Of a stretch of DNA of 64,000 nucleotides, positions 34,440 through 43,587 are shown piece after piece. Both the position numbers and the translations under genes were made by a program. Source of the stretch: GWA2-66-18 sp964537395 (lineage in GTDB: Bacteria; Elusimicrobiota; Elusimicrobia; UBA1565; UBA9628); assembly GCA_964537395.1 (NCBI GenBank), contig CAZIBN010000008.1, positions 4,430 to 68,429 of the forward strand, in the 5' to 3' direction. The notes under the pieces are model-generated. The model worked only from the letters and a program-made list of their open reading frames with translations, had not been told where the DNA came from and did not search any database. Position 1 is the first letter of the stretch; each line of letters starts with the position of its first letter.

Positions 34440-34446
34440 GCGACCC

Positions 34447-36090
34447 ATGGATCTTGGACTGAGGCTGACCATCGCCGCCTCGCTGGCGCTCGCACCCCTT
34501 CTGCCTCTCGGCGCGCGCCTCGCCTACCTCCAGGTCCTGCGGCACGACAACCTCTCGACGCGAGCGTCAGGCGAGTTCGCGCGCACCGCCCAGGAAGCGG
34601 CCCCGCGCGCCGATCTCCTCGACCGGCAGGGGCGCGTGCTCGCACGCTCGAACCCGTCCTGGTCCTGCTTCGTGGACAAGGCGATGGTGAAGGACCCGAA
34701 CGCCTTCGGCGCGAAGCTCGCCCCCTTGCTCAAGCTCCCCGCGTCCGAGATCGCGCGCAAGACCCGCGCCGCCTACCGTTTTGCCTGGCTCAAGACGCGC
34801 CTGACCCAGGAGGATTTCCAGAAGCTGACCGAGGCCCGCGTCGAAGGCCTGGGCCTCGTGCCCGCGCAGGAGCGGGTCTACCCCAACGGCGACCTCGCCC
34901 GCGGCGTGCTCGGCCTCGTCGGGAGCGAGGGCAAGGGCCTCGCCGGCCTCGAGCTGTCGCAGGATAAACGCCTGACCGGCCGCGCGCGGCGCATGAACGT
35001 GATCCGCGACGGACAGGGCCGCTCGATCTACAAGAGCGTCTCCGACGCGGGCGACGAACAGGAGCCCGTGCGCCTGACCCTCGACCGCACCGCCCAGTTC
35101 CTCGCCGAGGAAGCCTTGCGCGAGGGAGGGGAGAAGGGGCAGTTCAAAGAAGGCATCGTCGCGATCCAGGACCCGCGCAACGGCGAGATCCTGGCCATGG
35201 CCGCGTGGCCGCCGAATCCCCTGCGCAATCCGCTGGTCCAGGACGCCTTCGAGCCCGGCTCGACCTTCAAGGTCGTCACGGCGCTCGCCGCGATCGACGA
35301 CCACATCGTGCGCCCGGACGAGCTCTTCAACGGCGAGCACGGTAAGTTTCAGCTCACCCCCGGAGTAACCATCACGGACCATGAGCCGGAGGGGGACATG
35401 ACCTTGTCGCAGATCATGGAAAAGTCGTCGAACATCGGCATCGCCAAGGTCGTCGAGCGGGTGGGCGCGTCCCGCTTCTACCGCCTGGCGCGCGCCTTCG
35501 GCTTCGGCGCCAAGACGGGCGCGCCGCTGCCCGGCGAGAGCGCCGGCGAGCTCAAGCCGCTGTCCGACCTGACCAAGGTCGGCCTCGCGGCATCCTCCTA
35601 CGGCTATGGCCTTGCGGTCAGCCCTTTGCAGATGCTGGGCGCCTATTCCGCGATCGCCAACGGCGGCACGCTGTGGGAGCCGAAGATGTTCGCCGACGGC
35701 AAGCCCCCGGTCAAGGTGCGCCGCGTCGCATCCGAGCGTGCGGTGCGTGAGATCTCGTTGATGCTCGAGGCCGTCGTGGAGCGCGGCACCGCGGCCAACG
35801 CGAAGATCCCGGGCTATCGCGCTGCGGGCAAGACCGGCACCGCGCGCAAGATCGATCCGCTCACCCGCAAGTATTCCTCCACCGCGTACACGGCCTCCTT
35901 CGCGGGCTTCCTGCCCGCCTCCGCGCCGCGATGGACGATCCTCGTCGTCCTGCATGAGCCGAAGGGCGCCTACTACGGCGGCCTGGTCGCCGCTCCCATC
36001 TTCTCCCGGGTGGGAAGCCGCCTGCTGACGCTCGAGGGCCTGCCGCCCGACCATCCCGCCGACACCTCGCTCGGAACGGCGAGGCGCTAG
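34447..36090 (+). CDS. ftsI: Septal peptidoglycan transpeptidase (penicillin-binding protein, FtsI type)
   Basis: The 547-residue class B penicillin-binding protein has an N-terminal membrane helix (LTIAASLALAPLLPLGARLAYL), the pedestal domain starting LLDRQGRVLARS (about 57-68), and the transpeptidase domain. The catalytic motifs are STFK (S272-K275), SSN (327-329) and KTG (462-464). It has no C-terminal PASTA domain. It cross-links septal peptidoglycan together with FtsW, encoded downstream. The start at 34447 begins the membrane helix; a longer frame overlaps the ftsL-like gene. Confidence 0.95.
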   Translation: MDLGLRLTIAASLALAPLLPLGARLAYLQVLRHDNLSTRASGEFARTAQEAAPRADLLDRQGRVLARSNPSWSCFVDKAMVKDPNAFGAKLAPLLKLPASEIARKTRAAYRFAWLKTRLTQEDFQKLTEARVEGLGLVPAQERVYPNGDLARGVLGLVGSEGKGLAGLELSQDKRLTGRARRMNVIRDGQGRSIYKSVSDAGDEQEPVRLTLDRTAQFLAEEALREGGEKGQFKEGIVAIQDPRNGEILAMAAWPPNPLRNPLVQDAFEPGSTFKVVTALAAIDDHIVRPDELFNGEHGKFQLTPGVTITDHEPEGDMTLSQIMEKSSNIGIAKVVERVGASRFYRLARAFGFGAKTGAPLPGESAGELKPLSDLTKVGLAASSYGYGLAVSPLQMLGAYSAIANGGTLWEPKMFADGKPPVKVRRVASERAVREISLMLEAVVERGTAANAKIPGYRAAGKTGTARKIDPLTRKYSSTAYTASFAGFLPASAPRWTILVVLHEPKGAYYGGLVAAPIFSRVGSRLLTLEGLPPDHPADTSLGTARR

Positions 36091-36093
36091 GCC

Positions 36094-37590
36094 ATGACGC
36101 TTGCTGAGCTGCTTCGCGCCGCGGCTACGCGGCGCGTGGCTGGTTCCGTGGACCTTCCCATCTCCGGCCTGAGGCACGACAGCCGCGAGGTGGTCGCGGG
36201 CGATCTGTTCTTCGCAATGCCGGGAGCGAAGACGGACGGGAATCGGCACGCGAAGGAGGCCCTCCAGAACGGCGCGGTCGCGATCATCAGCGAGTTGGAG
36301 CCCCCGCCTCCGCCGGCCGTGATGACGGGGACCTGGGTGCAGGTGAACGACGTCGCCGAGGCGATGGCGAGCATCTCCGATTCTTTCTACGGACATCCTT
36401 CGGGGGGCATGGCCGTCGTGGGTGTGACCGGGACCAACGGGAAGACGACGACGACGTACCTTCTCGAGTCCATCGTGAAGGCCGCGGGGGGAAGGCCGGC
36501 GGTGGCGGGAACGATCGAGAACAGGCTGAACGGGACGAGGCTGGAGAAGTCGGTCAACACGACGCCGATCTCGCTGACGATGACGAAGCTGTTCGATACG
36601 TTCCGCGCGGGGAACGCGACGCACGCGCTGCTCGAGGTCTCGTCGCACGCCCTGGCGCTGAAGCGGGTCGAGAACATCGATTTTGACGCGGCTATATTTC
36701 TTAATTTGACGCGGGACCATCTGGACTTTCATAAGACAGTCGATGCGTACTTCGACGCGAAGGCAAGACTTTTTGATCTGTTGGCACGGGCCGATAATAA
36801 AAAATCGCCGAAGGTCGCGGCGCTGAATTTTGACGACCCGCGAGCGCACCTGCTGGTTAAAAAGGCCGTGGATTGCGAGGTGATACGGTTCGGGCTGACG
36901 GAAGCCGCGACGGATCTCAAAGGGACGATAGTCAAAGCTGATTTGAACGGAACGGATTTTAGAGTAACCTTCCGGGGGAAGACGTATGACGCCCGGGTGC
37001 GGTTGCCCGGACGGCACAACGTTGAGAACGCCATGGCGGCTGCCGCCGCCATGCTCGGATTAACGACATCACCCGACAAAGTATTCAACGGTATTGCCGC
37101 GCTGCGCGCGGTACCAGGAAGATTGGAATCCATATCGGAAGGACAGGATTTTCACGTTTTTGTCGATTATGCGCATACCGACAGCGCCCTGGAAACGATC
37201 CTTGCTTTGATCAAATCCCTCCCGCATCGGCGCATAATTACCGTCGTGGGATGCGGCGGCGATCGGGACAAGACCAAGCGCGGACCCATGGGGATCGCCG
37301 CATGCGCCGGCGGAGATCTGGCGATCTTTACCAGCGACAACCCTCGTTCTGAGGACCCCCTGTCGATCCTTAATGATATCGAAGCCGGGGTTCGCGGTGC
37401 TCACCTCCAAAATTATAGAATCATCCCTGATCGAGGCGCCGCGATCGCTGCCGCGATCGCGGAAGCCCGTACGGGCGATGTGGTCTTGATCGCCGGGAAG
37501 GGACATGAGGACTACCAGATATTGGCCGATCGCACGATCGCGTTCGATGACCGCTTGTCCGCCCGTGAAGCGTTGAGATCTCTAAAATGA
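36094..37590 (+). CDS. murE: UDP-MurNAc-L-Ala-D-Glu:meso-diaminopimelate ligase
   Basis: The 498-residue Mur ligase adds the third stem-peptide residue. The ATP loop is TGTNGKTTT (112-120), followed by the carbamoyl-Lys region and the C-terminal substrate motif DNPR (415-418, within TSDNPRSEDP), which marks meso-diaminopimelate rather than lysine specificity. Length and order are normal. Codon use changes within the gene: from about 36660 to the end A/T-ending codons are much commoner than in the neighbouring murF. It starts 3 nt after ftsI and overlaps murF (ATGA). Confidence 0.96.
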   Translation: MTLAELLRAAATRRVAGSVDLPISGLRHDSREVVAGDLFFAMPGAKTDGNRHAKEALQNGAVAIISELEPPPPPAVMTGTWVQVNDVAEAMASISDSFYGHPSGGMAVVGVTGTNGKTTTTYLLESIVKAAGGRPAVAGTIENRLNGTRLEKSVNTTPISLTMTKLFDTFRAGNATHALLEVSSHALALKRVENIDFDAAIFLNLTRDHLDFHKTVDAYFDAKARLFDLLARADNKKSPKVAALNFDDPRAHLLVKKAVDCEVIRFGLTEAATDLKGTIVKADLNGTDFRVTFRGKTYDARVRLPGRHNVENAMAAAAAMLGLTTSPDKVFNGIAALRAVPGRLESISEGQDFHVFVDYAHTDSALETILALIKSLPHRRIITVVGCGGDRDKTKRGPMGIAACAGGDLAIFTSDNPRSEDPLSILNDIEAGVRGAHLQNYRIIPDRGAAIAAAIAEARTGDVVLIAGKGHEDYQILADRTIAFDDRLSAREALRSLK

Positions 37591-38939
37591 AATTAAACCT
37601 GACATGGGGAGAACTTGCGCGTGCCGCCGGGGGAAGGCTGACCCACGGCGATCCCCTTGCTCCCATCGATTCCCTGACGACCGACACGCGAGCCCTCAAG
37701 CCCGGCCAGGCGTTCTGGGCGCTCGCGGGCGAGAAGATCGACGCGCATAGCCTGCTCACCGAGGCGTTCGCCAAGGCCTCGACCGGCTGGATCGTCGCCG
37801 AGGGCCGGCTGGCCAAGGACGCCCCGCGGCCCGCGCATGTCGTCGAGGTGCCCGACACGCTCAAGGCCCTCCAGGCTCTCGCTCACTTTCACCGCAAGCG
37901 CTTCGACATCCCCGTCACCGGCATCGTCGGCTCGAACGGGAAGACGACCACGAAGGAGATGCTCAAGTCCATCTGCGCCCAGGCCGGGCCGGTGTGCGCC
38001 ACGCCCGGCAACTGGAACAACGAGATCGGCGTCCCGCTCTCGGTCCTCGAGCTTCTTCCCGAGCATCACTACGGCATATTCGAGCTCGCCGCCTGCCGCA
38101 AGGGGGAGATCACGGAGCTCGCGCTCGTGGCCCAGCCGACCGTCGCGCTGCTCACGAACATCGGCCCCGACCATCTCGAGAGCTTCGGCACGATCGAGAC
38201 CACTTTTCAGACCAACTCCGAAGTCATCGCGGTCCTCCCCGAGGACGGCAGGGCCGCCATCAACGCGGACGACCCGTGGCTGGCGGCGCTGGAAACCCGG
38301 CTGGGGGCTCGTGCGGTCACCTTCGGCATGGGCACCGGCTGCAAAATACGGATCGAAGGCAAGGACGGACTCATTATTGACCGGCACCGCCTTACGGCGA
38401 AGCTGCGCGCCTTCGGCGCGTTTAACCGCTACAACGCGGCGGGCGCCGCCGCGGCGGCCTGGGCGATGGGCCTGAAGCCGGACGCGATCCGCGCCGGCCT
38501 CGAGGCGCACGCGCCTGGCATGCTCCGCCAGGAGCCCCTGCCGCATGCAAGCGGGGCCTCCCTCGTGCTCGACGCCTACAACGCCAACCCCGCGTCCATG
38601 CGCGCCTCGATCGAGGCCTTCTGCGAGGAGTACGCGGAGCGGGCGAAGACGCTCGTCCTCGGGGACATGAAGGAGCTCGGGGCGAATTCGACGGCCTATC
38701 ACCGGGAGCTCGGAGAGTGGCTGGCGACGCTCGACCTGAAGGCCGTCTATCTGACCGGGCCCGAGATGAGGCCGGCGGCCGACGCGCTCGCCATCTCCAA
38801 GCCGCGCTTTCAAGTCGAATACGCGCTCGATACGAAGGCCTGGCCGTCTAAGATAAAAACCGCGCTCACGCCCAAGGACGCCGTCCTGTTCAAGGCTTCA
38901 CGCGCGATGCGTCTCGAGGATCTCGCCAAGGCGATCTGA
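37587..38939 (+). CDS. murF: UDP-MurNAc-tripeptide:D-Ala-D-Ala ligase
   Basis: The 450-residue ligase completes the UDP-MurNAc-pentapeptide. The N-terminal domain (TDTRALKPGQAFWALAGEKIDAH, read in parts), the ATP loop VGSNGKTTTKE (114-124), the GNWNNEIGVPL motif typical of MurF, NIGPDHLESFGTIE and the C-terminal LDAYNANPASMRASIEAF are present. It overlaps murE by ATGA and is followed after 1 nt by mraY. Confidence 0.96.
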   Translation: MKLNLTWGELARAAGGRLTHGDPLAPIDSLTTDTRALKPGQAFWALAGEKIDAHSLLTEAFAKASTGWIVAEGRLAKDAPRPAHVVEVPDTLKALQALAHFHRKRFDIPVTGIVGSNGKTTTKEMLKSICAQAGPVCATPGNWNNEIGVPLSVLELLPEHHYGIFELAACRKGEITELALVAQPTVALLTNIGPDHLESFGTIETTFQTNSEVIAVLPEDGRAAINADDPWLAALETRLGARAVTFGMGTGCKIRIEGKDGLIIDRHRLTAKLRAFGAFNRYNAAGAAAAAWAMGLKPDAIRAGLEAHAPGMLRQEPLPHASGASLVLDAYNANPASMRASIEAFCEEYAERAKTLVLGDMKELGANSTAYHRELGEWLATLDLKAVYLTGPEMRPAADALAISKPRFQVEYALDTKAWPSKIKTALTPKDAVLFKASRAMRLEDLAKAI

Positions 38940-38940
38940 C

Positions 38941-40026
38941 ATGCTCTATTACCTCCACCAGCTGCGCGACTCGTTCGGGCCGCTCAACGTCTTTCAATAC
39001 ATCACCTTCCGCGCCGGCGGCGCGGCCGTGACCTCGCTCGGCCTCTGCCTCCTGCTCGGGCCTTCGCTGATCCGCGCCCTGCGCGAACGCAAGGTCGGAC
39101 AGATGCAGCGCACCGACGGACCCCAGTCCCACCTCTCCAAGCAAGGCACGCCGACGATGGGCGGCGCCCTGATCTTCCTCGCGGTCGTCGGCTCGACCCT
39201 TCTTTGGATGCGCCCCGACAACCGCTTCACCTGGCTCCTCCTGTCCGTCACGATCTGCCTGACCGCCATCGGCTTCTGGGACGACTACCTCAAGCTCATC
39301 AAGAAGGACGCCAAGGGCGCGCCCTCGAAGGCCAAGTTCCTCATCCAGATGCTCGTCGGGCTGGGCGTGACCGCGTACCTCGCGGTCCATCCCCCGAACG
39401 GCGCCTATGCGACCATGATGAACGTCCCCTACGGCAAGGAGCTGTACTTCGATATGGGCGTGCTCTACTTCGCGTTCGCCGTGCTGATGATCGTGGGCTC
39501 CTCGAACGCGGTGAACCTCACCGACGGCCTCGACGGCCTCGCCGCAGGCACGGTGATGTTCTGCGCGCTCGGCTACGCGGTGCTCGCCTACACCTCCGGC
39601 AACGTCAAGCTCGCCTACTACCTGCGTATCGTCCACGTCGAGGGCGCGGGCGAGATCGCCGTCTACCTCGCCGGCCTCATCGGCGCCTGCCTGGGCTTCC
39701 TCTGGTTCAACGCCTATCCCGCGCAGATCTTCATGGGCGACACCGGCTCGCTCTTTCTCGGCGGCGTCATCGCCGTCGTGGCGATGTGCGTGAAGCAGGA
39801 ATTGCTGCTGCCGATCATCGGGGGAGTCTTCGTCCTGGAAACGTTGTCGGTGATCTTGCAGATGGCTTCCTTCAAGCTCCGTGGGGGCAAACGCATCTTC
39901 CGCATGGCTCCGATCCATCACCACTTCGAGCTGGGGGGGCTGGCGGAGGCGAAGGTCACCGTGAGATTTTGGATTGTAAGCATCGTTCTGATGCTCGCCG
40001 CGCTCGCGTCGCTAAAATTGAGATGA
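38941..40026 (+). CDS. mraY: Phospho-MurNAc-pentapeptide translocase
   Basis: The 361-residue integral membrane enzyme makes lipid I from UDP-MurNAc-pentapeptide and undecaprenyl phosphate. It has ten membrane helices, the opening YLHQLRDSFGPLNVFQYITFR, the catalytic motifs GTPTMGGALIF, GFWDDYLKL (Asp pair), NLTDGLDGLAAG, FMGDTGSLFLGG and the MAPIHHHFEL loop. All catalytic Asp and His residues are intact. Its stop overlaps the murD start. Confidence 0.97.
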   Translation: MLYYLHQLRDSFGPLNVFQYITFRAGGAAVTSLGLCLLLGPSLIRALRERKVGQMQRTDGPQSHLSKQGTPTMGGALIFLAVVGSTLLWMRPDNRFTWLLLSVTICLTAIGFWDDYLKLIKKDAKGAPSKAKFLIQMLVGLGVTAYLAVHPPNGAYATMMNVPYGKELYFDMGVLYFAFAVLMIVGSSNAVNLTDGLDGLAAGTVMFCALGYAVLAYTSGNVKLAYYLRIVHVEGAGEIAVYLAGLIGACLGFLWFNAYPAQIFMGDTGSLFLGGVIAVVAMCVKQELLLPIIGGVFVLETLSVILQMASFKLRGGKRIFRMAPIHHHFELGGLAEAKVTVRFWIVSIVLMLAALASLKLR

Positions 40027-41417
40027 AGGGATTCGATCCAAAAGCCTTTAAGAAAGGAAAGCTGGCCGGCGTTTTAGGCTTAGGCCGTTCAGGCCAGTCG
40101 GTGGCGCGCCTGTTGGTTAAAAAAGGCTTTAAGGTTCTCGGATCGGATCTACGGCCGAAGGCCGAACTGGCACCCATATTAAAATCTCTCCCGAAGTCGG
40201 TGAAATGGGAGTGGAACGGGCACTCCATTCGTTTGCTCAAGTGCGCGTTCGTCGTCAAAAGCCCCGGCTTAAAACCCGACCTTCCTATTTTCAAGGCGCT
40301 CGCGGAAAAAAATATTCCCGTCTACAGCGAGCTCGAGATCGCTTTGGCTTTTTCAAAAGCAAAGGCGGTGGTCGCTATTACCGGCACCAACGGAAAATCA
40401 ACGACAACCCAGCTGACCTGGGAGATCTTCAAGGCCGGCCTCCCGCGCGGCCGCAAAGCCCTGCTCGGCGGCAACATCGGCATCCCGATCTCCACGATCG
40501 CCCCGGCGTCCAAGCCCACCGACGTGATCGTCATCGAATGCTCGAGCTACCAGCTCGAGGACTCCGTCCATTTCGAGCCCCGCGCCTCGACCATCCTCAA
40601 TATCACCGCCGACCATCTAGAACATCACGGCTCCATGGCCGCGTATCTCGAAGCCAAGGCCAAGATCTTCCGCGAGCAGGGCCCGGGAGACGCCTGCATC
40701 TTCAACGCCGACGATCCGACGGTCTTCAAGCTCTCGCGCGAATGCCCTTCCGAGCGCCTCTACTTCGGGACAAAGGGGATCAACGTACACGCCTGGGAAG
40801 AGGGCGGCAAGCTCCATTTCCGTCTTCCGGGTTCGAAGAAGGAAACCGCGCTCGTCCCGCCCAAGCTTCCCGGCCGCCACAACCTCGAGAACGCGATGGC
40901 CGCGGGGCTCCTGGCCCTGGCGAGGGGACTTAAGCCCGCCGCGATCCAGAAGGCCTTCAGAGCCTTCAGAGGCATCGAGCACCGCCTCGAGCCCTGCGGC
41001 ACCGTGCGCGGCATCGCCTGCGTCAACGACTCCAAGGCCACCAACGTGGACTCGGCCCTGGTGGCGCTCAAGGCCCACGCGCCGGGCGGCAAGCGCCTCC
41101 TGCTCATCCTCGGCGGCCTGCACAAGGGCTTCCCGTACACGCCGCTCAAGCCGTGGATCGAACGGTCGGTCAAGGGCATCCTGACCATCGGCTCCGCCGC
41201 GCGTCGCATCGAGGAGGACCTTTCGGGCCTCGTGCCGATCTTCCCATGCGCAAACCTCGAAACGGCGGTCGAGACCGGGCTCAGCATCGGAGAGAAGGGC
41301 GACACGCTTCTCCTCTCTCCCGCCTGCGCGTCCTTCGACCAGTTCCGGGACTTCGAGGACCGCGGACGCCGATTTAAAGATCTCGTCGCCGCCGCGGCAA
41401 AGGCGAAGCAGAAGTGA
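40023..41417 (+). CDS. murD: UDP-MurNAc-L-alanine:D-glutamate ligase
   Basis: The 464-residue ligase adds D-Glu to UDP-MurNAc-L-Ala. It has the N-terminal Rossmann motif GVLGLGRSGQSVARLL, the ATP loop TGTNGKSTTT, NITADHLEHHGSMAAYLEAK, the HNLENAMAA motif, NDSKATNVDSALVAL and LSPACASFDQFRDFEDRG, all in order. The first roughly 130 codons use many A/T-ending codons, then composition flips to G/C-ending at about 40400. The ATG overlaps the mraY stop; the longer upstream frame is a shadow. Confidence 0.96.
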   Translation: MKGFDPKAFKKGKLAGVLGLGRSGQSVARLLVKKGFKVLGSDLRPKAELAPILKSLPKSVKWEWNGHSIRLLKCAFVVKSPGLKPDLPIFKALAEKNIPVYSELEIALAFSKAKAVVAITGTNGKSTTTQLTWEIFKAGLPRGRKALLGGNIGIPISTIAPASKPTDVIVIECSSYQLEDSVHFEPRASTILNITADHLEHHGSMAAYLEAKAKIFREQGPGDACIFNADDPTVFKLSRECPSERLYFGTKGINVHAWEEGGKLHFRLPGSKKETALVPPKLPGRHNLENAMAAGLLALARGLKPAAIQKAFRAFRGIEHRLEPCGTVRGIACVNDSKATNVDSALVALKAHAPGGKRLLLILGGLHKGFPYTPLKPWIERSVKGILTIGSAARRIEEDLSGLVPIFPCANLETAVETGLSIGEKGDTLLLSPACASFDQFRDFEDRGRRFKDLVAAAAKAKQK

Positions 41418-42532
41418 AAAAGCGTTCCTCCGCGCGCCGGACCGCGTCGATCGACTATGCCCTGTTCGGAGCCGTCATGGCGTTGCTCTTCATCGGAGTC
41501 GTCATGGTCTTTTCCGCGAGCGCGATCTACGCCGAGAAGAACCTCGGCCGCCCGCTATACTTCTTCCAGCGCCAGTTCATCTGGGCGATCGTCTCGATGT
41601 TCGCCATGGGTGCGATGAGCCGCTATGACTACAACCGCCTGCGCGAGTGGGTCATGCCGATCTTCGCGGTGACATGCCTGACCTTGATCGCGGCGCTGTT
41701 CTTCCCGCCGATCGCCGGAGCCCGGCGCTGGATCCGCTTCGGCCCCATCGGCCTCCAGCCGGCCGAGTTCGCCAAGCTCACCTCGATCCTCTTCCTCGCC
41801 TCCTACCTCGACAAGAAGCACAGCAAGCTCGGGAGCTTCGTCTCGGGCATCGCCGTACCCCTCGCCGTCGTCGGCGTCCTGCTGTTCCTCATCGGTCTCG
41901 AGCCCGACCTCGGCACGCCGTCCCTGATGTTCTGCGTTGCCGTCCTGATGCTGTTCGTCGCCGGCGCGCGCTGGCAGTCCATCGTCGGAGCCCTGGCCCT
42001 GGCGGCACCCATCGTCGCCATCGAGCTGTGGCGTAAGCCGTACCGCCGCGCGCGCCTGCTGAGCTTCCTGCACCCGTTCGAGAACATCAGGGGCGCGGGC
42101 TATCAGCTCTCCCAATCCATCCTCGCCGTCGGCTCGGGCGGATGGTTCGGCAAAGGCTTCGGCGCCTCGAAGCTCAAGCTGATGTACCTGCCCACACCGC
42201 ACACCGACTTCATCTTCCCCGTCGTCTGCGAGGAGCTGGGGCTCCTCGGCGCGGCCGCCGTCCTGGCCCTGTTCACGACGATCCTCGTCCAGGGGGTGCG
42301 CATCGCGCGCGCCGCGCCGAACCTCTTCGGGACCTTGCTCGCCACGGGCATCTGCTTCTCGATCGTCCTGCAGGCCTTCTTCAACATCGCGATGTCGATC
42401 GGGCTCCTGCCGACGAAGGGCATCCCGCTGCCGTTCTTCTCGTACGGCGGCTCCTCTTTGCTCTCGACCATGATCGGCGTGGGCGTGCTCCTCAACATCT
42501 CGCGGCAGACGCGGGCGGAGGCGCACAAGTGA
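41414..42532 (+). CDS. ftsW: Septal peptidoglycan glycosyltransferase FtsW (SEDS family)
   Basis: The 372-residue SEDS protein has about ten membrane helices and polymerises lipid II at the septum with its partner penicillin-binding protein, encoded five genes upstream. Family motifs are SRYDYNRLREW, GARRWIRFGPIGLQPAEFAKL, GLEPDLGTPS, GAGYQLSQSILAVGSGG, PHTDFIFPVVCEELG and LPFFSYGGSSLLSTM. The GTG start overlaps the murD stop (GTGA) and the stop overlaps the murG start. Position after murD supports FtsW rather than RodA. Confidence 0.94.
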   Translation: MKKRSSARRTASIDYALFGAVMALLFIGVVMVFSASAIYAEKNLGRPLYFFQRQFIWAIVSMFAMGAMSRYDYNRLREWVMPIFAVTCLTLIAALFFPPIAGARRWIRFGPIGLQPAEFAKLTSILFLASYLDKKHSKLGSFVSGIAVPLAVVGVLLFLIGLEPDLGTPSLMFCVAVLMLFVAGARWQSIVGALALAAPIVAIELWRKPYRRARLLSFLHPFENIRGAGYQLSQSILAVGSGGWFGKGFGASKLKLMYLPTPHTDFIFPVVCEELGLLGAAAVLALFTTILVQGVRIARAAPNLFGTLLATGICFSIVLQAFFNIAMSIGLLPTKGIPLPFFSYGGSSLLSTMIGVGVLLNISRQTRAEAHK

Positions 42533-43587
42533 AGCGCGTCCTCATCGCCGCGGGGGGGACGGGCGGGCATTTTTATCCGGGGCTCGTCGCGGCGCAGGAG
42601 CTCAAGGCGCGAGGCTGGGAGCCGCTGCTCATCGTCCGGAAGGACGACCCCGCGAAGGAACGGCTTGAATACGCCGGGCTCGCGTGCCTCGAGGTGGATC
42701 TCGTGGGGCTGCCCCGGAGCATCGGGCCTGGGCTCATCGCCTTTGCGGTGAAATTGATATCGAGCATGAGGCTGATGTCGCGCGTGGCGCGGGACTTTAA
42801 ACCTGATCTGGTCCTCGGGATGGGCGGGTATCTGACGTTCCCGGTCGCGTATGGGGCCTGGCGGCGGGGGGCGCCGATCGCGCTGCACGAGTCGAACGCG
42901 ATACTGGGGCTCGCGAACAAGGCTGCGTTGAATTTCGGAGCAACGCTGTTTTGGGGGCTGCCGCCGGTGAACGGTGACGGCAAAGTGGTGGGGACTCCCG
43001 TCAGACCGGCGTTATATGGGACGAAGGATGCGGGGGAGGCGAGGCGGGCGCTGGGGCTCGACCCGACGCGGAAGACGGTCCTTGTTTTTGGCGGCTCGCA
43101 GGGAGCGCAGGCGCTCAACGACGGAATGCCGACGGCGATAAAGGGCGCTGGGATCGACGCGCAGATATTGCATCTTGCCGGGAAAGGAAAATCCGAGGAG
43201 ACGCGCAGCGCGTATAAGAGCGTTGGGGTCACGGCGGTAGTCCTTGATTACCTCGACGACATGGCGGCGGCTTACGCCGCCGCAGATGTGGTCGTCTGCA
43301 GAGCGGGGGCGAGCACGCTTGCGGAGCTGGCAGCTCAAGGCAAAAGGGCGATACTTGTTCCGTACCCTCACGCGGCGGCGAATCATCAGGACGCTAATGC
43401 CCGCGTGTTTGAAAGAAGCGGAACGGCGGTGAGGATTCCTGAGACGGACCTTTCGACGGCGCTCGGACCTGCGTTGGCCGATTTGCTAAAATCTTTAGCG
43501 GCAACGAAGTCTGGGACTCTTAAGTTGCCTCCGGCGGAAAAAACCACGGCGCTTTTCGTGGACGAGCTTGAAAGGTTGGTTATATGA
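42529..43587 (+). CDS. murG: Lipid II synthase, GlcNAc transferase
   Basis: The 352-residue GT-B transferase converts lipid I to lipid II on the inner face of the membrane. The N-terminal GGTGGHFYPG loop (9-18), the LGMGGYLTFPVAYGAW segment, the HESNAILGLANKAAL helix, the UDP-binding GGSQGAQALN and the CRAGASTLAELAAQGK motif are all visible. The middle and end use noticeably more A/T-ending and G-ending codons than ftsW. The GTG overlaps the ftsW stop, and its own stop overlaps surE. Confidence 0.95.
   Translation: MKRVLIAAGGTGGHFYPGLVAAQELKARGWEPLLIVRKDDPAKERLEYAGLACLEVDLVGLPRSIGPGLIAFAVKLISSMRLMSRVARDFKPDLVLGMGGYLTFPVAYGAWRRGAPIALHESNAILGLANKAALNFGATLFWGLPPVNGDGKVVGTPVRPALYGTKDAGEARRALGLDPTRKTVLVFGGSQGAQALNDGMPTAIKGAGIDAQILHLAGKGKSEETRSAYKSVGVTAVVLDYLDDMAAAYAAADVVVCRAGASTLAELAAQGKRAILVPYPHAAANHQDANARVFERSGTAVRIPETDLSTALGPALADLLKSLAATKSGTLKLPPAEKTTALFVDELERLVI

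Noticed and set aside
34567..37017. 816-codon open frame on the minus strand
   Set aside because: It lies opposite ftsI and murE, which have all their catalytic motifs; long antisense frames are common in GC-rich DNA.
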